64,000 bases of DNA from Actinoplanes sp. N902-109 (GTDB lineage Bacteria; Actinomycetota; Actinomycetes; Mycobacteriales; Micromonosporaceae), in the NCBI RefSeq assembly GCF_000389965.1, contig NC_021191.1, positions 187,501-251,500 on the forward strand, read 5' to 3'. Of the stretch, positions 44,445 to 53,162 are shown one piece after another. The position numbers were made by a program, and so were the translations under genes. The notes under the pieces are model-generated. The model was given only the letters and a program-made list of their open reading frames with translations. It was not told where the DNA came from and ran no database searches. The first letter of the stretch is position 1. Every line of letters begins with the position of its first letter.

Positions 44445-45491
44445 TCACGCCGGCAGGGCTCGGGCGACCATCTCCGCCAGCAGCGGAGGTACTGAGTTAC
44501 CCAGCTGCGCCTGTATCGACGAACGTCGACCAACCAGCTCGAACTCGTCAGGAAAGGTGAACAATCGCTTCATCTCAGCGACCCGCAAGCGCCGGTTCTC
44601 CCAGTGGAAAGGACCTATGTATGGGCCAGGCTGCGCTTGAATGGTGGGCGATGGCTTGTTCGGGTCGAGCTTGAGCAAGAAGGACCAATACTTGCTGCGC
44701 CAGGCGAATTGCGGGTCCGGATAATTCCGCTCCGCGGTGAAGTGCAAATAGTTGTCGCCGGGCGGCACCTCCGGTAAAAGGTGACCATATTTTCCGGCTA
44801 CGATCTCCTCCGGCTCCGGGTCGGTCACCAGTCCCGCCAGGACCTCTCCGGCCGTGACGTGGGGGATGTCCGCGTTGCCGGTGGCGCGGCGCTCCCATCG
44901 TCCGCCATGCTTTGGGTCTGGCAGCTTTGGCGTGGGCTCACCTGCGCGAGCGCCCAGGATGAACAGCCGCGGCCGCGCCTGCGGCACGCCGTAGTTGGCT
45001 GCGTGCAGCACTTGATGGTCGAATGTGTATCCGGCGGCCGTGATCTCTTTGAGGAGCCGTTCGAACGCTGGTCGGCTTGCCTTGTTGTTATAGGTAAGGG
45101 CATAGACGTTCTCAAGGATGAAGTAGCGGGGCCTCGCTTCAGCCAGGACGCGTGTGTAGGCCTGAAGGAGCGATGCGTCAGGGTCGAGTCCCGCTCGCTT
45201 GTAGTCGAGCCAAAACCCCGACTTCGAGAAGGGGGTACACGGCGGGCCGCCTACCAGAAGCTCCGGCTGCTGCCCCCTTTTAAGGCCAGCAGCATTGAGA
45301 ATCTCGCCCGTCGGGGTATCCAGGATGTCTCGACGAATGACCGGCGATGCTAGGTGAGGGAAGTTCTTCTCCATGGTGTCGCACGCATCGGGATTGCGCT
45401 CGAGGGCGGCTCTGACCTCGAATCCGGCCCGTTCGACGCCGAGGTCGAGGCCGCCTGCCCCAGAGAACAGAGAGATCGCTACACCTGCCAT
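44445..45491 (-). CDS. C5-cytosine DNA methyltransferase
   Basis: This 348-aa enzyme of the Dcm/M.HhaI family has motif I LFSGAGGLDLG (SAM binding), motif IV GGPPCTPFS with the catalytic Cys, motif VI FILENVYAL, motif VIII QARPRLFILGA and the C-terminal motif X region SIQAQLGNSVPPLLAEMV. A variable target-recognition region sits between about residues 190 and 300. It methylates cytosine C5 in a specific sequence, protecting host DNA from the nuclease of the same cassette. The start at ATG 45491 is chosen because motif I follows directly; ORF extension to 45560 is possible. No clear RBS is visible. Confidence 0.93.
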   Translation of the reverse strand: MAGVAISLFSGAGGLDLGVERAGFEVRAALERNPDACDTMEKNFPHLASPVIRRDILDTPTGEILNAAGLKRGQQPELLVGGPPCTPFSKSGFWLDYKRAGLDPDASLLQAYTRVLAEARPRYFILENVYALTYNNKASRPAFERLLKEITAAGYTFDHQVLHAANYGVPQARPRLFILGARAGEPTPKLPDPKHGGRWERRATGNADIPHVTAGEVLAGLVTDPEPEEIVAGKYGHLLPEVPPGDNYLHFTAERNYPDPQFAWRSKYWSFLLKLDPNKPSPTIQAQPGPYIGPFHWENRRLRVAEMKRLFTFPDEFELVGRRSSIQAQLGNSVPPLLAEMVARALPA

Positions 45492-45718
45492 GGCACACGA
45501 CTGTGCCACAGTTATCTTGATATTCAAGTAGGCCACGCCAAACCGTGACATAGAGCTCACATGGACAATTCGGACAGCACTGCATGTCTCCGCCCGATAA
45601 TCCAGGTTGACAGGCTTGATCCTTTGGTACTTGGCCTCGGTGCATTCGGGCAGCTAGAAGAGATCGAGCGGGTTCCTGTCAATCGAGCTAACTCAGGGTA
45701 ACCGACGACGGTGCCAAG

Positions 45719-46507
45719 GTGTCAATCGGCGACGTCGTCCGGTGGTGGCCCAAGCTGAAACAGCCAAGCACCGTCGACGTCCGCCTCGCCCTGTACCGGG
45801 ACAAGGGCGGCTGGAAGATTGGCTACGGCGAGATCCTTGCCGGCACCGACGAGCCGCTGCATGAGCGCACCTGGACCTACGGCGAGGACGCATTCGTAGA
45901 GCGCCGTGTGCCCGGCACGGTGGCCGCCGACCTGGTGCGCGGCAAGCCCCAGGAGGTCGCCGGGATGACGGTATTCGCGCAGGCCGTGCAGGACAGCGGC
46001 AGCTTCCAGCGGATCGCCGGCCAGGTGAACTACAACCACGCCGTGCTGCCCTGGTCGCGCACCGAATGGTCCATCAGCCCGGCATCCTGGCAGGGCCTGA
46101 ACCGGCTACAGCGAGTGCTGGTCGGTGCCGGGCCGAGCTTTTTGAACACCGAGGCCGCGTTCAACGCCTTCCTCTACGAGACGCCCGTGGAGAACGGGCC
46201 TCGGCCCACGCACATGCTGTGGCGCATCGTCCAAGCCGACCGGCGGGCCTGGATCCACCGGGTCGCGATCGCCGCGGACTCGCTGACGGTGCGAATGAAT
46301 GCCACCGAACTCGCTGGGTCGCTGCTCGAGTTGTCCACCCTGGAAGGGCAGCAGACTCGCATGGTCGGCTCGACCGGCCGGATCCGGTTCTGGCTGCCGC
46401 GCGGCCTGGCCCCGGCCACCCTGTTGATGCTGCGCTCCGGCGACAACTGGCGCGACTTCCGCTACTTTCCCGCGCCCGGACCGGCCGGCAACGCGCCCGC
46501 TCGGTGA
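45719..46507 (+). CDS. Uncharacterised protein upstream of an AlbA_2-type gene
   Basis: This 262-aa protein starts with GTG at 45719. The sequence is mixed alpha/beta with many aromatic residues (VVRWWPKLKQPSTVDVRLAL, ILAGTDEPLHERTWTYGED, TEWSISPASWQGLNRLQRVL, PTHMLWRIVQADRRAWIHRV). No recognised motif, signal peptide or membrane span is present. Its TGA overlaps the GTG of the following AlbA_2-type gene (GTGA), so the two were a translational pair. That partner is now broken, so this protein may be orphaned. It is transcribed away from the methyltransferase gene. Confidence 0.6.
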   Translation: MSIGDVVRWWPKLKQPSTVDVRLALYRDKGGWKIGYGEILAGTDEPLHERTWTYGEDAFVERRVPGTVAADLVRGKPQEVAGMTVFAQAVQDSGSFQRIAGQVNYNHAVLPWSRTEWSISPASWQGLNRLQRVLVGAGPSFLNTEAAFNAFLYETPVENGPRPTHMLWRIVQADRRAWIHRVAIAADSLTVRMNATELAGSLLELSTLEGQQTRMVGSTGRIRFWLPRGLAPATLLMLRSGDNWRDFRYFPAPGPAGNAPAR

Positions 46508-46963
46508 CCTGGGAGCTACCCGGCGCTGACACTCGCGTGCTGATCGCCAGCGGCGAGTCGCAGTAAGTCGAGTTCAAGGTGCAGATCCCCGTCAAGGAGC
46601 ACCAGCGCAAGTTGCTCAAGACGGTAGCCGCGTTCGCCTCCGGCGAGGGCGGGACAATTGTGGTCGGGGTGACCGACGAGGGTCACGTCGCGGGAGTCGA
46701 CGCGACGCTGCTGGACGAGTTGATGCTCCAAGCTGAGCACCATGATCCGCGGCAACATTGACCCGGACTCGGCTGTGACCGTGCGTCCGGTGCAGCTGGA
46801 CGGCAAAACGGTGCTGCTGGTGGAGGTCCCGGAGGAGAGCGGCTGGTACGCGTACGACTGGGAGAAGCCGAAGTTCTATCTTTGCCGTGGTGCCAGCACG
46901 ATCCCCGCGCGGCTTAGCGAGATCGCCAACCGTTTCGGCCAGTGGCCTGCGTCATTGTTCTGA
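46504..46963 (+). pseudogene. Broken Schlafen AlbA_2-type ATP-binding protein
   Basis: The remnant shows the AlbA_2 signature: GESQ, then an in-frame TAA (46564-46566), then VEFKVQIP, LLKTVAAFASGEGGTIVVGV and a frameshift near 46740 into MIRGNIDPDSAVTVRPVQLDG, VLLVEVPEESGWYAYDWEKP and KFYLCRGASTIPARLSEI. An intact family member would have GES-x-xVEFK without a stop and a single frame through GRGNI-like and RGAST motifs. Both lesions together make it a pseudogene of about 150 codons. Such domains occur in phage-defence and regulatory proteins. Confidence 0.75.
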
Positions 46964-47147
46964 CCGCCGGGTCAGGCCGCGACGCGGGCCGCGGTGGCGT
47001 CGCGCGGCTAATAGACGATTCCGCATGTGTCGCAACGTCGACTTTGGCCGACGCGAACCTCTGCCTGGCGAGGCCTCGGCCCACTTTTCCGGCGCGCAAC
47101 ATGTTCGGCGCTGTCACTTCAAGACAGTTCACCGCCGAGCGTGGAGA

Positions 47148-48056
47148 ATGCCCTGCGTGGGACTGCACGATATGCCGCCGTACCGGCAGATGGCACTCGT
47201 CTGGCGGTATCTGCTCGAGTACACCGTCGGCGAAATCGACGCCATGATCCGCGCCGCCGAGGGAAAGACATGCCGGTCCTATCGCTTCGCCGGCTGCGGC
47301 ACGTACACCTGTCAGCGCGGTGACGACGGAAGGCACCACCTGCTCTGCAACAACATTCCCGTGTGCGCCGTCATGCCATCGCGGCGGCGCCGAGCCACCC
47401 AACCACCCGGAAGCTGGCGCCACTCCCAGAGCTGCCTGTCATGGACCGATGGGACCCGATACCGCGTTCAGGCCCCACCAGAAGCGTGGGACCGCGAGAC
47501 CCGCGCCCTCGTCGTAGGGGTCAGCCGCCGGATCGAGGTCACATGGCAGGTGACACTGATCGGCGAACCCACCGACCCGGGCCTGGTCCGCAGCCGTCAC
47601 CGCTGTCCCATTCCCGCGGACTGGCCTGGCTATCAAGGCATTGACCGTCCCGGTGGCCGAGAACGGGCCCGGCTCGTCGCCGAGCTCGGCGCACAATGCC
47701 ACCTGTGCCAGCAATCCCCCGGCGCGATCCTTGACCACGACCACTTCACCGGGCTCATCCGCGGCCTGCTGTGCATCGGCTGCAACAACAACCTCGAAGA
47801 ATGCCTGCACGTCACCGGTTGCCCGCGGGCCGACTATCTCAACGCGCCACCGGCCGCGCGCCTGCGTCTGTACTACCCGCAGCCGGACCGGCTGGCGAAA
47901 CACGACAAAGAACTGCGCCGGATCGCCTACCTTGGATTCGATCCAAGGTTCCAGCCCGCCAGCCGGCGCCTGCCGAAAACAGTTCGGGAATTGCCGCCAC
48001 CACCCGCCGGTACGGGCATCGATCTGACAGCCGTGTCTGAGCAGCCACTTTTCTAG
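47148..48056 (+). CDS. Recombination endonuclease VII-like HNH protein
   Basis: The 302-aa reading from ATG 47148 has a clear endonuclease VII (T4 gp49-like) HNH core at about residues 180-215: GAQCHLCQQSPGAI, LDHDHFTG, LIRGLLCIGCNNNLE. It carries the zinc-binding CxxC pairs and the DHDH active-site motif. Earlier residues have a second Cys/His-rich segment (CRSYRFAGCGTYTC). Family enzymes resolve branched DNA in phages; similar proteins are frequent in actinomycete phage remnants and mobile DNA. The start is uncertain, because the frame stays open back to 46887 through the AlbA_2 pseudogene. Confidence 0.7.
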   Translation: MPCVGLHDMPPYRQMALVWRYLLEYTVGEIDAMIRAAEGKTCRSYRFAGCGTYTCQRGDDGRHHLLCNNIPVCAVMPSRRRRATQPPGSWRHSQSCLSWTDGTRYRVQAPPEAWDRETRALVVGVSRRIEVTWQVTLIGEPTDPGLVRSRHRCPIPADWPGYQGIDRPGGRERARLVAELGAQCHLCQQSPGAILDHDHFTGLIRGLLCIGCNNNLEECLHVTGCPRADYLNAPPAARLRLYYPQPDRLAKHDKELRRIAYLGFDPRFQPASRRLPKTVRELPPPPAGTGIDLTAVSEQPLF

Positions 48057-48133
48057 CGCGCCTTCACCCAGCCTCCTGGGGCCAGCGGCGCCCGCAGACA
48101 CATCCTCGTCGAGCGGCACCTGGCCGTCTTGCT

Positions 48134-48364
48134 GTGCCGTTCTCCGACGGCAGCGCCGTCCACCTGCTCATGCCGGGGGTCGACCTCGCCCTGGTACGCA
48201 ACGACCTCACCGCCCGCGTGCCCCGCCTCAGAGTGAACGGGACTACATGGTGGTGGAACGACGCAGTCGGCCACATCGCCTCGGAAGGCATGGTCTTGGG
48301 CCCTTCATGGGCCAGCTCAACAGCAGACAAGGCCTTCATGAGGTTGTCTGTTGGTATTCCGTAA
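48134..48364 (+). pseudogene. Short coding fragment, unknown
   Basis: A 76-codon frame from GTG 48134 has high GC at third positions over its first 50 codons (VHLLMPGVDLALVRNDLT, VPRLRVNGTTWWWNDAVGHI), then loses coding character. Upstream coding-like sequence (ERHLAVLLCRSPT) is in a different frame, suggesting a frameshifted longer gene. No family is recognised. Confidence 0.35.
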
Positions 48365-48488
48365 AGCGAGGCATCGCGACGAGCATGTCGCAGGATACGT
48401 CCGGCGGATAAAGGTCGCTGGTTGCCGACGCAGGGCATCCGGGCTGGTGAGCGTGTCGGTCACCACTACACCCGTAAGCAAAACCTCA

Positions 48489-48520
48489 GCCGGGCCTGCC
48501 GTCGTGACGGCAGGCCCGGC
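48489..48520. terminator. Strong hairpin terminator
   Basis: A perfect 15-bp inverted repeat (gccgggcctgccgtc and its complement) is separated by a 2-nt centre. There is no T tract, but in actinomycetes such hairpins act as terminators. It closes the plus-strand block of the endonuclease VII-like gene and the following fragment. Confidence 0.6.
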
Positions 48521-48537
48521 CCTCGTATGTTCGCGCG

Positions 48538-48780
48538 TCATATGGGTTTCGCGCATTCGCTGACCGAGCGATTCGGCAGGCTGCTGACGCCGGCGCTTAT
48601 CGCCGAGTCCCGGTAACACCTGCCGCGGTGAACGCATCGGCCGGAGATCGGCTTGCGCGGTTTGAGCGCTCCGGCACCAGCGGACATCTTGTACCAGGAC
48701 CGGCCTGGCAGTGACGCGACGAGCTTGTTGACCCGGGCGAAGCGCATGCTGGTGGTGACCACGTCGTCGTTACGACCGGT
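48538..48780 (-). pseudogene. Possible IS701-type transposase fragment
   Basis: The minus frame contains TTSMRFARVNKLVASLPGRS, then WYKMSAGAGALKPRKPISGR. By eye this resembles the VxxLVxxLPxxxWxxxSAGxGxKGPR region of IS701-like DDE transposases. It has no complete catalytic set, no start and no terminal repeats. The assignment is weak, and the plus-strand frame over the same DNA is also partly coding-like. Confidence 0.3.
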
Positions 48781-48789
48781 CGCGACCAC

Positions 48790-49347
48790 GTGTGGCTGGT
48801 CGTGTTCCTTCATCCATACACGCACCGAGTGCAGCGCTCGGCATGCTGCCGGGCCACGCTGGGCCTGGAGCGCATGGGGCTGGCCGACACCGTTTGGGCC
48901 GCGGTCCGGGCCAAGCTGCGGACCGCGCGGATACAGCACCTGGAGGTGCTGCGCGCACCGTTTGAAGTCGAACTCCTGGACCAGCCTGGCGTATCTGGCC
49001 CGCGCCACCATGGTTTTAGATCCTGCTGGTCAGCCACACCCGCACGATCCCGCCGCGAGGTGACTGCCGATCTTGGCTCGCTGAACATCTGGCACTTCGA
49101 CAGCCTTGACAAGGTGGTCGACGCCTACCAGTGGGACACCGAGCCTGCGCTGGTGCCGCACCGGCTGGCGTCGTCAGCCTGGCCGGAGCTGGCCGCCCGG
49201 TTACCAACCGGGCAGGTGATGTACTACTGCGCGGACGTTTACCGGCAGGCCAGCCCGGACGTCTTCGCCCGCGTCGACGCGCTCTACCAAACCGGCCTGG
49301 ACGCCGCCTGTAGCTGGCTGTGCGACCAGCAACCACCCGACTGGTAA
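48790..49347 (+). pseudogene. Frameshifted gene remnant, unknown product
   Basis: The 3' part (about 49060-49347) is clearly coding: ADLGSLNIWHFDSLDKVVDA, YQWDTEPALVPHRLASSAWP, LPTGQVMYYCADVYRQASPD and FARVDALYQTGLDAACSWLC, stop TAA. The 5' part is coding-like in another frame near 48990-49060 (LAYLARATMVLDPAGQPHP), so a frameshift near 49065 is likely. In-frame coding-like residues also continue after the stop to about 49440. No family is recognised. The stretch 49441-49657 holds no gene that I can see. Confidence 0.4.
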
Positions 49348-49657
49348 CAGCCCGATGACGGCGAGGCGATCCAGCATTTCGTCACCGAGCTGGTGCACGC
49401 CATTGCAGTACTAGACGGCTCCAACAACACAAGCGGCATTCTGGACTCGTGTCGTAACGCCCGGCATGGCTAGGAGGCGCATGTACCGGCCGAAAGGTGG
49501 CTGGCCGCTTGTAGTCAACCGCGTGCGTCTACAGGTTGACATAAATGCTCTTATCGAACGTTTCCCCGGTTCCGGTGCCGACATTGGTGAGAGATGCAAG
49601 TGAAGTGCATTGACAGCGTGGTTAAGGAAAGCGCAGAGTTGCTAAAGAATGGGTGCG

Positions 49658-49692
49658 GCGACGGGCCGCTGGTTGTGTGAGCGGCCCGTCGC
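49658..49692 (-). terminator. Terminator of the RHS operon
   Basis: A perfect 13-bp inverted repeat (gcgacgggccgct and its complement) with a 9-nt loop sits 14 bp beyond the stop of the small membrane protein gene. It is well placed to end the minus-strand RHS transcript. Confidence 0.65.
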
Positions 49693-49705
49693 CATGTGTC
49701 AGGAT

Positions 49706-49885
49706 TTAGCTGGTCCGATTGCGGTTACTCAGGTGGTACAGCGTTGCTGCGACGAGTCCGCCGATACAGCCCAGTACCACTGATCTCAGCCACGTACCGG
49801 CAGTAAGGCTCATGCCAAGTGTTAACACCGCGGCGACACAGAGGCCGATGATGAAGGATCGGGTACCAGTCGAGGTCCGTCGCAC
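49706..49885 (-). CDS. Small membrane protein downstream of the RHS gene (possible immunity protein)
   Basis: This 59-aa protein has a GTG start at 49885 with a GGAAGG site nearby. It has a basic start (VRRTSTGTR) and two hydrophobic helices (SFIIGLCVAAVLTLG and LRSVVLGCIGGLVAATLYHL) with a polar tail. The start is 19 bp after the RHS stop on the same strand, where immunity proteins of RHS toxins are usually encoded. A membrane immunity protein is therefore possible, but the RHS tip has no recognised toxin domain, so this stays a hypothesis. Confidence 0.6.
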   Translation of the reverse strand: MRRTSTGTRSFIIGLCVAAVLTLGMSLTAGTWLRSVVLGCIGGLVAATLYHLSNRNRTS

Positions 49886-49904
49886 GATGGTCCTTCCGTA
49901 TTGG

Positions 49905-52900
49905 TTAGTCGTCGAAACCGTCGTTGACGCCGTCGATAGCACCAGTAACAAAGCCACCAACGCCACCGGCGACGGCTCCTCCTGCACATCCTTCAAAGAT
50001 GGTGGCAACACATCCACCAACGAGGCCTATAGTGGTGTCCTTGGCCCAGGTGTTGACCATAGCGTTCCAGTCATACATGCCTGTGGGGTCGGTGTAGTTG
50101 ACCGGGTTACTGACGGCGTAGGCGTAGCGGTTCCCGCGGGCGGGGTCGCCAACGAAGCTAAGGTTGTCTTGTTGGGTGAAGCGGCCCTCGCTCGAGTCGT
50201 ACCAGCGCTGGCCGAATTTGGTCAGCGTGGACGCCTTGTCATACGTTCCGCCGGCGTACCGAGTGATGTTGGGCTGGCCGAGGCCGGTTTCGCTGGTCGA
50301 GGTTGCTGTTCCGTAGGGGTCGTACTGGTAGGTAGCGGCCACGGTGCTGTTGCTACCCACGACGGCTACGACTGAACCGGTCCCATCGAGGACGTAAGCA
50401 TAGTCGGTGGTGCCCATCCGCAGCCCAAGGGGGGTGCCGAGTCCGTCGCGTTCGACATAGGCAGTGGGGCTGGTGCCGTTGGTCCAGGATTGCAGCCAGG
50501 CCATGCCGTACTGGTCATCCATGCCATAGTCGAGCTTGGTGGTGCCTGCTCGGACGAGTTCAACTTGATCGGTGCCGGCGTAGGTGTAGTTGGCTTCGCC
50601 GCCCGGGCCGTACGCGTAAGTCAGCTGGTTGGCGGCGTTGTAGCTCAGAGTGCCGATATCCGGCGCGCTGACCTTGGTCTGGTTGCCGCGGTTCTCATAA
50701 GCATTGTTGGTGGTTGTCACCTGGTTGGCCGAGTTGAAAGTCAGGGTCTGGGTGGTAGTGCCGTCGACCTTTACACTCTTGCGATTGCCGTTGGTGTCGT
50801 AGTCGTACTCGTAGGTCTTGCCGTTGTAGCTGGTGGCCTTGGTCAGGCGGTTGCCCTTGTCGTGGCTGAACTCGTTGACCGTGCTGGCGATCTCGTCTTT
50901 TTGCCACTGCCGCAGACCGGTGTCTTTTGCCTTGTCGGTAGAGCAGGCTTCGCCGGAGACGTACTTGGCGTAGCAGTACGTATCGTCAAAGACCTTCGCC
51001 GGTGCGGCGGAGTTCCGCGTCGACGTGATGCGCAGTGGCCGGTCCGACTTGTCATAGGTAGTTTCGGTGTGCAATGCCCACGTGCTGTTGGTCTCGTTGG
51101 TGGCGAAGTACTCGTGGGTGCGGTTGCCGTTCTTGTCGTACTTGAAGTTGTAACGGGTACCGCCGGCGGTATCCATCCGCACGAGCCAGTTGCGGCTGTT
51201 GTAGTAGTAGTTGGTGGTACCGCGGCCGTCGGTGAGTTTCACCAGGTTTCCGGCGGCGTCCGGGGTGTACGTCTGTACCGGCGTGTTCGTGGCGGTGCGG
51301 ATGCGCAGTCGGTTGAGCTGGTCATACTGGTACGTGGTGGTGCCGGTGGCGTCGGTACGGGTGATGAGGTTGCCGGTCTGACCGTAGTCGTAGGCCACGG
51401 CGGTGGTGCTGGGGCAGCCGGTGCCGGAGTAGGCCACGTTCATCAGCCGGTCTTCGTCGCTGTACGTATACGTCGTCGTGCAGGCGCCGTTGGTCACCGT
51501 CTTGAGACGACCGAACGGGTCGTAGGTGAAGCTTTTATCCGCAAGGTTGTTACCGGTCGGCGCCGTGGCCTTCGTCAGCTGCTTGTTGGTGTCGTAGGTG
51601 TAGGTAGTGCCATTGCTGTCATTACCCGGATCGGTAGACTTCTTGAGGGTGCCGTCGTCGTTGTAGTCGACCTTGGCCTCGGCCGCCAGAGCGTCCTTGC
51701 TCGAGGTCTGATTGCCGGCACCGTTATAGGAATAGCTGGAGCTGTTGCCCTGAGTATCGATCGACGACGAAGGCTGGAAGTTGGCCGTCGGGTTCGTCGA
51801 AGTAGCCGCATTGGCGTAAGCGGCAGATGCGCTGGCCCCGGTCGGCGAGGCCGACTTCGTCATCGATTCACCGGCGTTGGTGCCGAAGGAGTTGGTCACC
51901 GTGCCGCCTTCGGGTGACTGGGAGCTGGCGACGTCACCGAACGGCGTGTACGAGTCGCTGCGCTCGTTGCCCTCCGGGTCGACGGCCTTGGTGACGCGTT
52001 CCTCGTCGTCGAGCGTGTACGTGGTGTGCGGCACCGTGGTCACCGGCTGGGAGATGTCCTGGCGCGGGTCCGCGACGGCGGTCTCGGTGGCGCTGGTGTA
52101 GGCGAAGCGGGTCACCGAGCCTTGCCCGGTGGCATTGTCGGTGACCTGGTTGACCGAGGTGACGCGGTGCTGACCGTCGTAGGTGATCAGTACGTAGGTG
52201 TCAGTCTTGGTGGTGATTTTCGTCAGATCACCGGCGCTGCTGTAGTCGAACATCACCTTGCGCGGTGTTGCGCTCTGAATGGTCTGCAGCCGGCCGGAAC
52301 TGTCATAGGCGTAGGAGGCTTGGCGGGCACTGTTGTCCGCACCGACCTGCCGGTACTTGCTAATCTTGTTGTCGGTGTACGACACCGCCACGGTCTTGCC
52401 CGACTCGACACCCTTGTCAGCGGTGACGCCGCTCCACTGCGAGCCGTTCCACGTGTAGTCGGTGACGTTGTCGTTGCGGTCCTCAATCTTGTCGAGCAAG
52501 CCGTCGGAGGTGAAGAACAGCTCCTTGCCGCTGTCGTGCTCGGTCAGCTTCCACCCGGACCCGTTGTGCTCCAACGTCGCCTTGAACTGCCCCGGCGTCT
52601 TGTAGCCGGACCCGGAGACGGTGAACTTACCGACGACACCGTCAGCAGCCACGTACGTCACGGAGTTGTCGCTGGAAGCTTCGTACAGTCGCACATCGGC
52701 GCCGCTGCGGCTGCGCCACCCAGGGCCGAGTGAGCCGTTAGCGATGCTTGTACCTAATAGCAGGCTGTTGTAGGAAGCTCCCAACGTGGTGTTGCCGGCG
52801 ATGCCGGGAAGCGTCAGCTCCGTACTGGTGAGCAGCAGGTTGCCTGACCCTACGTTCACCTTCATCTGCAGCCGGTCCGTCAGCGAGAACGACACCTGTG

Positions 52901-53162
52901 TCGCATTGCGCACAGGTCCCGTTCCTTTGGGGACCGACGGCGGATCGGTGAGCTGAGCTGCTGCGGCGTCCGCCGCCACAGCATTTTTTCGTGGGCTGGT
53001 ATAGAGCCACATTGTCCCTTGGCTTTGGGGTGACACTACCGGCTCAATCGTCGGCGATGCCGCTGTAGCAGCGGCCGAGTCGGCCCCGACCGACAGCGCG
53101 ACGACCGACGAGGATGCAATTAGCACCGTCGCCGTTCCCAGCGCAGCACGAACTCGTGCCAT
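49905..53162 (-). CDS. Secreted RHS/YD-repeat protein
   Basis: This 1,085-aa protein has a signal peptide (MARVRAALGTATVLIASSSV, then an Ala/Ser-rich cleavage region). Its body is built of YD repeats (YTWNGSQW, YAYDSSGRLQTI, VTYDGQHRVTSVNQ, YTYDTNKQLTKATA, YQYDQLNRLRIRT, YNSRNWLVRMD, YDYDTNGNRKSVKV). It has the conserved RHS core end RWYDSSEGRFTQQDNL and GNRYAYAVSNPVNYTDPTGM. Only about 50 residues follow the core; they are Gly-rich (GCAGGAVAGGVGGFVTGAID) and resemble no toxin family. RHS shells package polymorphic toxins in contact-dependent systems; here the tip looks short, so a structural surface role is equally possible. Confidence 0.92.
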   Translation of the reverse strand: MARVRAALGTATVLIASSSVVALSVGADSAAATAASPTIEPVVSPQSQGTMWLYTSPRKNAVAADAAAAQLTDPPSVPKGTGPVRNATQVSFSLTDRLQMKVNVGSGNLLLTSTELTLPGIAGNTTLGASYNSLLLGTSIANGSLGPGWRSRSGADVRLYEASSDNSVTYVAADGVVGKFTVSGSGYKTPGQFKATLEHNGSGWKLTEHDSGKELFFTSDGLLDKIEDRNDNVTDYTWNGSQWSGVTADKGVESGKTVAVSYTDNKISKYRQVGADNSARQASYAYDSSGRLQTIQSATPRKVMFDYSSAGDLTKITTKTDTYVLITYDGQHRVTSVNQVTDNATGQGSVTRFAYTSATETAVADPRQDISQPVTTVPHTTYTLDDEERVTKAVDPEGNERSDSYTPFGDVASSQSPEGGTVTNSFGTNAGESMTKSASPTGASASAAYANAATSTNPTANFQPSSSIDTQGNSSSYSYNGAGNQTSSKDALAAEAKVDYNDDGTLKKSTDPGNDSNGTTYTYDTNKQLTKATAPTGNNLADKSFTYDPFGRLKTVTNGACTTTYTYSDEDRLMNVAYSGTGCPSTTAVAYDYGQTGNLITRTDATGTTTYQYDQLNRLRIRTATNTPVQTYTPDAAGNLVKLTDGRGTTNYYYNSRNWLVRMDTAGGTRYNFKYDKNGNRTHEYFATNETNSTWALHTETTYDKSDRPLRITSTRNSAAPAKVFDDTYCYAKYVSGEACSTDKAKDTGLRQWQKDEIASTVNEFSHDKGNRLTKATSYNGKTYEYDYDTNGNRKSVKVDGTTTQTLTFNSANQVTTTNNAYENRGNQTKVSAPDIGTLSYNAANQLTYAYGPGGEANYTYAGTDQVELVRAGTTKLDYGMDDQYGMAWLQSWTNGTSPTAYVERDGLGTPLGLRMGTTDYAYVLDGTGSVVAVVGSNSTVAATYQYDPYGTATSTSETGLGQPNITRYAGGTYDKASTLTKFGQRWYDSSEGRFTQQDNLSFVGDPARGNRYAYAVSNPVNYTDPTGMYDWNAMVNTWAKDTTIGLVGGCVATIFEGCAGGAVAGGVGGFVTGAIDGVNDGFDD

